Below are positions 6,418 to 11,922 of a DNA stretch of 11,922 nucleotides, piece by piece. Every line of letters begins with the position of its first letter. Positions within the stretch are counted from its first letter, which is position 1. Location: NCBI GenBank assembly GCA_934090775.1, contig CAKOKF010000032.1, positions 1 through 11,922 on the forward strand, read 5' to 3'. This stretch comes from an uncultured Bacilli bacterium. GTDB taxonomy: Bacteria; Bacillota_I; Bacilli_A; RF39; UBA660. The position numbers were made by a program, and so were the translations under genes. The notes below the pieces were generated by a model, which had not been told where the DNA came from, made no database searches, and saw only the letters and a list, made by a program, of their open reading frames with translations.

Positions 6418-6960
6418 ATGAAATATATTTGGACTTATAAAACTAATGATAATTTTACGAATATAAAAATGAGTAGTGATGATGAAGTTTTGACTGGTTT
6501 ATGGTTTTTAAATTCTTATGATGATAATACTGAACATTTTGGTGATTATAAAAAAGAAATGTTACCTATTTTTAAAGAAACTATTAGATGGTTAGACAAT
6601 TATTTTACGGGTAAGGAGCCAAATTTTACTCCTAAATATAGAATAGAAAATTCTACAAATTTTCGAGATTTAGTAATAGATGAGATGTTAAAAATTCCTT
6701 ATGGTAAGACTGTTACTTATAAAGATATTGCTGATAATATAGCAAATAAAAATAGGTTAAAGAAAATGTCTTCTCAGGCAGTTGGCTGGGCAGTAGGTTG
6801 GAATCCAATATGTCTTATTATTCTTTGGCATAGAGTGGTTGGAACTAACGGTAGTTTAATTGGCTATGGTGGTGGTATTAATAACAAAGTTAGTCTTTTA
6901 AAATTAGAAGGCGATGATATGAATAGATTTATTATTCCCACGAAAGGAACGAAGTTATGA
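6418..6960 (+). CDS. MGMT-family protein with catalytic Cys replaced by Trp (ATL-like)
   Basis: The 180-residue product has both domains of O6-alkylguanine-DNA alkyltransferase: an N-terminal ribonuclease-like fold (1-75, with L-T-G-L-W-F and W-L-D-N-Y-F-T-G-K-E-P) and the C-terminal DNA-binding domain (P-Y-G-K-T-V-T-Y near 93-100). The acceptor motif P-C-H-R-V is L-W-H-R-V: Trp137 stands where human Cys145 would be. His138, Asn129 and Glu164 keep the exact spacing of the human triad. Trp124 and Trp128 also replace small residues in the recognition helix. It cannot transfer alkyl groups the normal way; alkyltransferase-like (ATL) proteins with P-W-H-R bind O6-alkylguanine and flag it for repair. 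I chose ATG 6418 (GGAGA 6406-6410, 7-base spacing) over TTG 6415. It ends on TGA in a 4-base overlap with the next gene. Confidence 0.85.
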   Translation: MKYIWTYKTNDNFTNIKMSSDDEVLTGLWFLNSYDDNTEHFGDYKKEMLPIFKETIRWLDNYFTGKEPNFTPKYRIENSTNFRDLVIDEMLKIPYGKTVTYKDIADNIANKNRLKKMSSQAVGWAVGWNPICLIILWHRVVGTNGSLIGYGGGINNKVSLLKLEGDDMNRFIIPTKGTKL

Positions 6961-7745
6961 AAGTTTTAATTGATAGTGATGAAATAAAAATGACTGTATC
7001 TGAAAAGTTTACGAAACCAAATACGGCACTTGGTGGTAAATCTTTAGCGGATTTTATGTTAGAGAATATCTTAGGAAAACTAGAAGCTTATAAAAGAATC
7101 TTTGGCGTTCAAAGATTAAAAAAAATAAATTTTGAAACTTATGATGTTGATACAGAGTTAGATCAGTTTTTTGCTAGAAGAATAGAAATTGATAAGAGTC
7201 CGGCTCCTGCTTATTGTCGTGGTTTCTTCGATGAAAATAATAATATTTCTTGTAGTTGTAATCATGCTAATGCAAAGTGTGGGACAGGTTGGTGGTATAG
7301 TGCCGTATGTACCAATGCCCATGAAGCTTTTCATTTATATTATAGAAAATATATTTATGGTGAAGATAGAATAGTGTGGTTTGATGAAGGTATGGCTCAA
7401 TTTATGTCAGGGGAGAAAGATTGGCTATTAAATAATGAGGTAAATCTTGAAAAAGCATTTAAAAAATTTATAGATAACTATATTCCTATAAATAATTTAA
7501 ATGAAAGATGTCATGGCGGACAAGATACTAGTGATGATTTAATATTTGATAGACCAAATGTTTTTGGTGGTTATACTGCAAGTCTTTTGATTATCAAATA
7601 TATTGATGAGGTATATGGAAGAAGTTATTTATATGAATTAATGAAAGATAATAAGAAGATTAGAGAGTTTGGCGAAGTAGCTTTAGAAGAAATGATTGAT
7701 TATTTTAAAAGAAAATATAATATTAAAAATAGTAAAAAAATATAG
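6957..7745 (+). CDS. HEXXH zinc metallopeptidase (gluzincin/peptidase MA-like)
   Basis: This 262-residue protein has H-E-A-F-H at 122-126 and, 18 residues after its last His, W-F-D-E-G (Glu144). This is the zinc-binding pattern of gluzincin peptidases. There is no signal peptide or membrane helix, so it is expected in the cytoplasm. A short Cys-rich patch precedes the active site (Cys87, 99, 101, 108, 118), which could hold a second metal or be redox-active. Its ATG overlaps the TGA of the MGMT-like gene (ATGA), so the two are translationally coupled and presumably work together. The target is unknown. A role on DNA-bound or damaged proteins is only an inference from the neighbours. SprT-type proteases have a different arrangement, so I do not call it SprT. 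Confidence 0.7.
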   Translation: MKVLIDSDEIKMTVSEKFTKPNTALGGKSLADFMLENILGKLEAYKRIFGVQRLKKINFETYDVDTELDQFFARRIEIDKSPAPAYCRGFFDENNNISCSCNHANAKCGTGWWYSAVCTNAHEAFHLYYRKYIYGEDRIVWFDEGMAQFMSGEKDWLLNNEVNLEKAFKKFIDNYIPINNLNERCHGGQDTSDDLIFDRPNVFGGYTASLLIIKYIDEVYGRSYLYELMKDNKKIREFGEVALEEMIDYFKRKYNIKNSKKI

Positions 7746-7785
7746 AATGTATTTATATAAATTATTTTTAGAGAGGAGCAATTTA

Positions 7786-8325
7786 ATGCGTTGTCGTTGG
7801 TGTAATGAAGCAAATTCTAAGTATGTAGAGTATCATGATAAAGAATGGGGAGTACTAAATACGGATGATAAATATTTATTTGAAATGTTAATATTAGAGT
7901 CTTTTCAAGCAGGATTATCCTGGGAGTGTGTCTTAAATAAAAGGGCTGCTTTTAAAGAAGCTTATGATGATTTTGATATTGATAAAGTAATAAATTATGA
8001 TGAAGAAAAGTTAGATGAGTTAAAAAATAATAAAGATATTATTAGAAATAAGTTAAAAATAAGGGTTAGTGTAAATAATGCGAAGATATTTAAAAAGATA
8101 GTAACAGAATATGGTAACTTTTATAATTATTTGAAAACTTTTACTAATGGTAAGATTATTTATGAAAATGATAAAACGACTTCAGCTTTAAGTGATATGG
8201 TTTCACAAGACTTGCAAAAAAGAGGAATGAAATTTGTTGGAAGTACGATAATTTATTCTTATTTACAAGCGGTTGGTATAATTAATAGTCACGATGATAC
8301 TTGTGATTTTCACAAAAAAGAGTAG
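7786..8325 (+). CDS. tag: DNA-3-methyladenine glycosylase I
   Basis: This 179-residue enzyme cuts 3-methyladenine from alkylated DNA as the first step of base-excision repair. Near-identical motifs to the E. coli enzyme are visible: M-R-C-R-W-C at the start, Y-H-D-K-E-W-G-V, L-E-S-F-Q-A-G-L-S-W with the substrate-contacting Glu, and K-R-G-M-K-F-V-G-S-T-I near the end. The structural zinc ligands are conserved: Cys3, the His of Y-H-D, and the His and Cys of H-D-D-T-C. The frame is open from 7696, but GAGAGGAGC (7771-7779) places the real start at ATG 7786, matching the family N-terminus. It follows the peptidase by 40 bases and is likely in the same operon. Confidence 0.95.
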   Translation: MRCRWCNEANSKYVEYHDKEWGVLNTDDKYLFEMLILESFQAGLSWECVLNKRAAFKEAYDDFDIDKVINYDEEKLDELKNNKDIIRNKLKIRVSVNNAKIFKKIVTEYGNFYNYLKTFTNGKIIYENDKTTSALSDMVSQDLQKRGMKFVGSTIIYSYLQAVGIINSHDDTCDFHKKE

Positions 8326-8378
8326 TTGGACTGTTAAAGATTTATTATAATAAGAGAAAAGAGGAAGAAGAGGTTAGA

Positions 8379-8648
8379 ATGTTAGCAAATATTTTATTAA
8401 GCATTGTTTCTGTATGTACAATCATTTCTTACGTACCCCAAATAACACGTTTGATAGTTAGTAAGAGTGCGAAAGATTTAAGTATACCATCGTGGATAGT
8501 AGGGACTATAAGTTACTTTACATATGTCTTATATGCTTATCTTTGTACAGCAGATAATATGTTAAAATTTACATCAATGTTAGAATTTGTGTTGTGTTTG
8601 ATGATTTTAGTATTAGTTTTGATATATAGAAAGAGAGATAAAAAATAA
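8379..8648 (+). CDS. SemiSWEET/PQ-loop repeat membrane protein
   Basis: At 89 residues, with three hydrophobic helices (about 2-20, 36-56 and 62-82), this has the size and shape of a SemiSWEET half-transporter. The PQ-loop motif S-Y-V-P-Q (about 18-22) sits at the end of helix 1 and is followed by S-K-S-A-K-D-L-S, as in SemiSWEETs. Members dimerise to let sugars or similar solutes pass the membrane down their gradient; the solute here is unknown. An AGAAGAGG ribosome site precedes ATG 8379. The stop is two bases before the Nudix start, so the two are co-translated. It has no evident link to repair. Confidence 0.85.
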   Translation: MLANILLSIVSVCTIISYVPQITRLIVSKSAKDLSIPSWIVGTISYFTYVLYAYLCTADNMLKFTSMLEFVLCLMILVLVLIYRKRDKK

Positions 8649-8649
8649 T

Positions 8650-9120
8650 ATGCGTGAAGAATTTTTATCAGCAGTTTATATGCTAATTTTTAATGATAAA
8701 AGAGAAGTATTATTTCAAAGAAGATCTGAAACCAAATTATGGCCTAATTTTTTGGCTCTACCAGCGGGTCATATTGACAAGGGAGAAGACGCTTATCAAG
8801 CATTAGTTAGAGAAGCTAAAGAAGAATTGGATATAAATATAACTACTAAAGATATAGAAGATACATTTGTAGTAAATAGAGTTAATAAAAATTTAAAACC
8901 CTATTATGATATCTATTTTATTATAAATAATTATAGTGGGGATATAAAGATAAATGAACCTAGTAAGTGTCAAGAACTTAAGTGGTTAGAGTTAGACAAG
9001 TTGTCTAGTGATGTTATTGAATTTGAAAAGATAGCTATCGATAATTATCGCAAAGGGATAAAGTTTAGTACTATAAAGATTGATGAAGAAAAAGATATGG
9101 AAAGATTAAATAAGGCATGA
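8650..9120 (+). CDS. Nudix hydrolase
   Basis: The 156-residue protein carries the Nudix box at residues 40-62: G-H-I-D-K-G-E, seven residues, then R-E-A-K-E-E-L-D-I. All metal-binding Glu residues are present; only the last Gly is Asp, a tolerated change. L-F-Q-R-R-S and W-P-N-F-L-A-L-P-A-G upstream fit enzymes that cleave nucleoside diphosphate compounds. Possible roles are clearing damaged or excess nucleotides; the substrate is not determined. It starts one base after the SemiSWEET stop and ends on TGA in an ATGA overlap with the DUF1287 gene, so expression is coupled on both sides. The C-terminal 30 residues are charged and variable. Confidence 0.88.
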   Translation: MREEFLSAVYMLIFNDKREVLFQRRSETKLWPNFLALPAGHIDKGEDAYQALVREAKEELDINITTKDIEDTFVVNRVNKNLKPYYDIYFIINNYSGDIKINEPSKCQELKWLELDKLSSDVIEFEKIAIDNYRKGIKFSTIKIDEEKDMERLNKA

Positions 9121-9776
9121 AAAAGAAAATTTTAATTATTTTATTAGTTATTTTTTTACTGGGAATACTGGCCTTTATAGGCTTTAAGGTTTATACTGGT
9201 AAGATTGGTAATAAGACTAAATATGATAATAGTTATTTTGGCATTGAAACTTATAAAAGTAAAATTGATAAAGATAATGATGGTATTGATGATCAAACTG
9301 ATATTTTAAATAATGTAAGAAATTATATAGCAACAAAACCAAAGTATGAAAGCAAGTATTATGCTGGTGGTTATCCAGATGATGGTTATGGTGTTTGTAC
9401 TGATGTGGTGGCTTTTGGTTTAAGAGATGCCGGCTATGATTTAAGAGAGTTAGTAAATGAAGATATTAAAAATAATCCTGATAAATATAGTATAGAAGTT
9501 AGAGATAAGAATATTGATTATCGAAGGGTCAAGAATTTGTTAATTTATTTTCAAAATAATAGTATTAATTTAACTACAGATATTAATGATATAAAAGATT
9601 GGCAAGGTGGCGATATTGTAGTTTTTAGCACCCATATTGGGATAGTTTCCGATAAAAGAAATAAAAAGGGGATACCTTATGTAATTCATCATGAAAGACC
9701 TTATCAAGAAGAATATGAAGAAGATATTTTAAATAGTAGAAAAAGTGATATAAAGGGGCATTTTAGAATTAGTTAA
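9117..9776 (+). CDS. DUF1287 family exported protein
   Basis: The 219-residue protein begins M-K-K-K-I-L-I-I-L-L and one helix (4-24): a signal anchor or signal peptide, placing the rest outside the membrane. The body matches DUF1287 (YijF-like): D-G-I-D-D-Q-T-D near 55-62, Y-G-V-C-T-D-V-V with Cys94, H-I-G-I-V-S-D with His173, and a late H-H-E-R-P and G-H-F-R-I. The Cys and His arrangement resembles NlpC/P60-type hydrolases, which suggests a cell-wall or peptide amidase, but activity is not proven for the family. D-K-D-N-D-G-I-D-D (51-59) looks like a calcium-binding loop. The start overlaps the Nudix stop by four bases. It is the last gene of the cluster; no clear terminator follows. Confidence 0.85.
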   Translation: MKKKILIILLVIFLLGILAFIGFKVYTGKIGNKTKYDNSYFGIETYKSKIDKDNDGIDDQTDILNNVRNYIATKPKYESKYYAGGYPDDGYGVCTDVVAFGLRDAGYDLRELVNEDIKNNPDKYSIEVRDKNIDYRRVKNLLIYFQNNSINLTTDINDIKDWQGGDIVVFSTHIGIVSDKRNKKGIPYVIHHERPYQEEYEEDILNSRKSDIKGHFRIS

Positions 9777-9830
9777 TTTAATAAGATATAAATGATAAGA
9801 TTTTTTAAATACTGATCTTTAAGTTATATT

Positions 9831-9841
9831 TGTGATATTCT
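9831..9841 (+). promoter_or_regulatory. Extended -10 promoter of the broken Nudix gene
   Basis: TGTGATATTCT contains TGA (9833-9835) and -10 TATTCT (9836-9841), the same -10 hexamer as before the DMT-type gene, 22 bases ahead of ATG 9863. Confidence 0.4.
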
Positions 9842-9862
9842 AAGGAAAGATAGGAAAAAATT

Positions 9863-10267
9863 ATGAACGTAGTAGGAACGATGTTTTTTAAAAATGATAG
9901 TTTATTAATAGATAAACCAAGAAAAAGACCAACTTAACAAATGATAGGTAGTAAAGTTGAAGAGAGAGAAACTCCTTTAAAGGCTGCAATTAGAGAATGC
10001 CATGAAGAATTAGGTAATAAGGCTATATTTGATGAGGCGGCATTAGAATTAGTAATGGAATTTGATGAGATTGCGACTAGTGATGGTGTAACGCCAATTC
10101 ATTTTTATGTTTTTAAATATAATGGAATGTTAGAAGGAGATCTTTCTACATCTTTAGAAATAGAAAAGTTTTTATGGTATCAATCAAATAATGGCACAGA
10201 TATTTTATCAAATACCTTAAAACATAAAGTTGTACCTTATTGTTTAGAAAGAAAATTAATTAAATAG
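9863..10267 (+). pseudogene. Nudix hydrolase (MutT-like) with in-frame stop codon
   Basis: The frame starts at ATG 9863 after AGGAAA and reads M-N-V-V-G-T-M-F-F before TAA 9935-9937 at codon 25, where intact relatives usually have an aromatic residue in a short x-Q-M-I-G-G segment. The same frame then stays open to 10267; 134 codons would be the normal length for a small MutT-like enzyme. The Nudix box is damaged: S-K-V-E-E-R-E has Ser30 for the first box Gly and Arg35 for the usual Gly, while R-E-C-H-E-E-L-G is intact. The open part could start at ATG 9941 but would lack the first strands. The extra substitutions argue for real decay, not only a base-call error. Confidence 0.75.
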
Positions 10268-10305
10268 AAAGTAATAAATATTAAATAATTGATAATATTA
10301 AAGTA

Positions 10306-10337
10306 AAGCTGTAGTTTAAAAAAATTACGGTTTTTTT
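10306..10337 (+). terminator. Intrinsic terminator
   Basis: AAGCTGTA (10306-10313) pairs with TACGGTTT (10326-10333), eight pairs with two G-T, and T continues to 10337. It ends the broken Nudix transcript. Confidence 0.6.
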
Positions 10338-10378
10338 AAAAATTAGTTTATTTTAATTTTCTTTTAATATTTAAATAC

Positions 10379-10384
10379 TATAGT
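10379..10384 (+). promoter_or_regulatory. Possible -10 element of the surface-protein gene
   Basis: TATAGT 30 bases before ATG 10414. No -35 is clear, and the only ribosome-site candidate, GGAAAG (10393-10398), lies 15 bases from the start, farther than usual. Confidence 0.3.
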
Positions 10385-10413
10385 GTAGATATGGAAAGAA
10401 AAGAATATATTAT

Positions 10414-11495
10414 ATGAAAAGAAGTATGAAAAATGTATTAATGATTACGATTATTGCTTTATTAAGTATTGGTATGGTTTTTACTTATAGTAATGCTAAG
10501 AGTAATGTTGCTACTAATAATGTTGCTAGTATGAATGGTGGTACTCCCCCAAGTATGCCAGGAAGTTCTAGTGACAATAATAGTAGTGGTTCTAATAGCA
10601 TTCCAAAAAAACCAAGTGGTAATAATGAGATGACACCACCTGATAATAATAATACTAATAGTGGTCAAAATAGTAATCAAGGTACACCACCGGAGAAGCC
10701 AAGTGATGATAATGGAACTCCACCAGTTAAACCTGATGATAGTACAAATTCTAGTGAAAACAGTAGTACAAATAATAATGAAATGAATGGTATGCCAAAT
10801 AATGGTAACGCAAGTATCGGCTATAGTTTTGTAATATATGGAACGACAAGTAGAGAAAAAGCTCAGGCTTATACAAATAGTTCGGATATTAAAACGTATT
10901 TGGATACTTGGTATGAAAATAATATTAAAGGTACAAATTATGAAAAATATATTACCGATAATATCTTTTGCAATGATCGTTCTACTAAAAATACGCAAAA
11001 TGATGGATATGGACCAGAACATATTGCTTATAGGTTGGCATCTAGACCTTGGGCCACTCGCTCTAGCAAAAATAGCAATAAAAATATGATGTTAACGTGT
11101 CCATGTCAAGTTGATACTTTTACTGTAGATGATACAACCAATGGCAATGGCGCCTTAACTTACAAAATGGTTTGATTACAACCGATGAAATTGTAATGGC
11201 TGGTGGCTGGTCGTTGGGAACAAGCAAATATAATTATTATTTATTTACTGGTCAGCATTATTGGACCATGTCGCCGATGGGTGGTAGTACATTACGATTT
11301 GTTTATTGTACTGGTGCTGCTGGTAGACCAAATGAACCAATGGGAGGTTATCAACAAGAAGATCATGCTGGCCATGTTAATGGTGTTCGAACCGTATTAA
11401 ATCTAAGTTTAGAAGTATTAAAAAATGGTGATGGTACAGCCTTAAATCCCATTTCATGCATAATTAACCGATCCTCTAAAATTGTATTAATATAA
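10414..11495 (+). pseudogene. Exported Asn/Ser/Pro-rich surface protein, frameshifted
   Basis: Residues 1-28 form a signal peptide. Residues about 40-132 are a Gly/Ser/Asn/Pro spacer with repeated T-P-P and K-P motifs, typical of wall-crossing stalks. From 134 a globular domain begins: Y-S-F-V-I-Y-G-T-T-S, S-S-D-I-K-T-Y-L-D-T-W-Y, C-N-D-R-S and G-N-G-A-L-T-Y. The frame stops at TGA 11173-11175, but one extra A in the run 11164-11167 would continue it as K-N-G-L-I-T-T-D-E-I-V-M-A-G-G and on to Y-W-T-M-S-P and V-N-G-V-R-T-V-L-N-L, a domain common in surface proteins of uncultured Firmicutes. Near the end, G-T-A-L-N-P is followed by an unrelated tail; a second lost base near 11451 would give N-P-Y-F-M-H-N and stop at 11467. 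The ligand is unknown. Confidence 0.7.
10529..10806 (+). repeat. Low-complexity AAT/AGT/CCA codon-rich spacer DNA
   Basis: This part of the surface gene is built from short runs of AAT, AGT, GGT and CCA codons encoding Asn, Ser, Gly and Pro. It has no fixed-length repeat unit but is prone to slippage and gives long meaningless open frames on the minus strand. Confidence 0.6.
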
Positions 11496-11549
11496 AAATA
11501 TGAGATATTAGATGTTAATAAAAGGAGAAGTATTAGAATTTTAAAAGTT

Positions 11550-11921
11550 TCATATACCAAGTTGCCCTTTAGCATATATAGGCTCTTTTAAAACTTCTAT
11601 TACTTCTAATTGCCAAGCGAAACGTCCTATTTCATAACGACCGGAGTTATATTCCTCCGGTCTTTTTTTAACTTCGTTAATAAAATCTTCAGTCATATAA
11701 ATACAGTCCTTTAAAATACATTTACAAATAATATGTTCAGGATTTTCCTTAGATTTAAGATAGGTACTAGCAATATTAACATTACTAGATTTACTTTTAG
11801 CTTTAGCAGCATGAATATATATTTCACCACGATAATTAGTTTTCCAACTTCTAGTTTCATATATCTTTACTTTATCTTTAATTAAAGTAGCAAAAGGTTC
11901 TCTTATAGTTAATACTTTCAT
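11550..11921 (-). CDS. ASCH domain protein
   Basis: On the minus strand, ATG at 11921-11919 opens a 123-residue ASCH-domain protein: M-K-V-L-T-I-R-E-P-F, then E-T-R-S-W-K-T-N-Y-R-G-E-I-Y-I-H-A-A-K, both hallmark motifs. ASCH domains have a PUA-like fold that binds RNA or nucleotides; some hydrolyse N4-acetylcytidine, but which role applies here is not visible. The ribosome site lies outside the window. The stop is TGA (11552-11550) right after K-G-Q-L-G-I, and the next codons would be N-F and TAA: relatives usually end G-[IL]-W-N-[FYW], so TGA sits at a Trp codon position. The loss of three residues may be tolerated. The gene converges on the surface-protein gene. Confidence 0.85.
   Translation of the reverse strand: MKVLTIREPFATLIKDKVKIYETRSWKTNYRGEIYIHAAKAKSKSSNVNIASTYLKSKENPEHIICKCILKDCIYMTEDFINEVKKRPEEYNSGRYEIGRFAWQLEVIEVLKEPIYAKGQLGI
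11639..11669 (+). terminator. Plus-strand intrinsic terminator inside the ASCH coding region
   Basis: GACCGGAG (11639-11646) pairs with CTCCGGTC (11655-11662) over an 8-base loop, followed by seven T (11663-11669). It is the strongest hairpin in the window and would stop transcription from the surface-protein gene, although it is antisense to ASCH codons R-P-E-E-Y-N-S-G-R. Confidence 0.7.
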
Positions 11922-11922
11922 A

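Noticed and set aside
7189..7374. Alternative-frame ORF inside the metallopeptidase gene
   Set aside because: It overlaps the HEXXH coding sequence, has no start signals, and is a hydrophobic shadow.
10529..10806. CRISPR-like or tandem repeat array
   Set aside because: There are no constant repeats with unique spacers. The repetition is codon-level low complexity in a spacer domain.
10462..11022. Minus-strand 186-codon open frame
   Set aside because: It lies opposite the Asn/Ser-rich spacer, has an Ile/Thr/Cys-rich low-complexity translation and no ribosome site: a composition artefact.
6957..11552. TGA read as tryptophan (Mycoplasma-type code)
   Set aside because: TGA ends MGMT at its usual K-G-T-x-L terminus and forms ATGA overlaps with good downstream genes. 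Trp is TGG throughout. The ASCH case is a single exception.
1..11922. tRNA, rRNA, insertion sequence or phage attachment site
   Set aside because: I saw no tRNA-like cloverleaf, rRNA segment, transposase or flanking inverted repeats on either strand.

Overview
The window is very AT-rich. It looks like a low-GC Firmicutes or Tenericutes-type chromosome, for example an uncultured gut Bacilli/RF39-like or Erysipelotrichia-like lineage. This placement is an inference from base composition, intrinsic terminators, the NfeD-SPFH pair and a surface-protein domain typical of such genomes. TGA is used as a stop: two ATGA start/stop overlaps (6957-6960 and 9117-9120) and a conserved-looking MGMT C-terminus end on TGA, while tryptophan is written TGG throughout. 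The standard bacterial code therefore applies.

Layout. 1-63 is the tail of an ABC-transporter-like ATPase. It is followed by an untranslated stretch with RNA-like hairpins and a strong terminator (64-265). 266-764 has no intact gene but holds a decayed reading frame. 765-1615 is a DMT/EamA-type transporter split by a one-base loss in a T run. 1704-2018 is an unrecognised ORF. 2142-3402 encodes a transglutaminase-like domain and a J-domain that look like one gene split by a one-base insertion. 3449-3721 is an orphan C-terminal piece of an S66 (LD-carboxypeptidase/MccF) enzyme. 3903-4307 is an unrecognised gene and 4351-4866 a GNAT acetyltransferase. 4929-6249 is an intact NfeD-SPFH/stomatin operon ending in a terminator.

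6418-9776 is a compact same-strand cluster: an MGMT-family protein whose catalytic Cys is Trp, a HEXXH metallopeptidase overlapping it, Tag (3-methyladenine glycosylase I), a SemiSWEET/PQ-loop membrane protein, a Nudix hydrolase and an exported DUF1287 protein. At least two members (MGMT-like and Tag) belong to alkylation-damage families. 9863-10267 is a Nudix gene with an in-frame stop. 10414-11495 is an exported Asn/Ser/Pro-rich surface protein broken by at least one frameshift. 11550-11921 (minus strand) is an ASCH-domain protein with a TGA where the family usually has its near-terminal Trp.

The strongest theme is clustered gene disruption: four to six genes carry single-base frame breaks or stop codons, several in short homopolymers, beside well-preserved housekeeping genes. 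This could be real decay of an accessory region or uncorrected sequencing/assembly error; the sequence alone cannot decide every case. The most interesting biology is the Cys-to-Trp MGMT coupled to a metallopeptidase and Tag, and the transglutaminase-like/J-domain gene.
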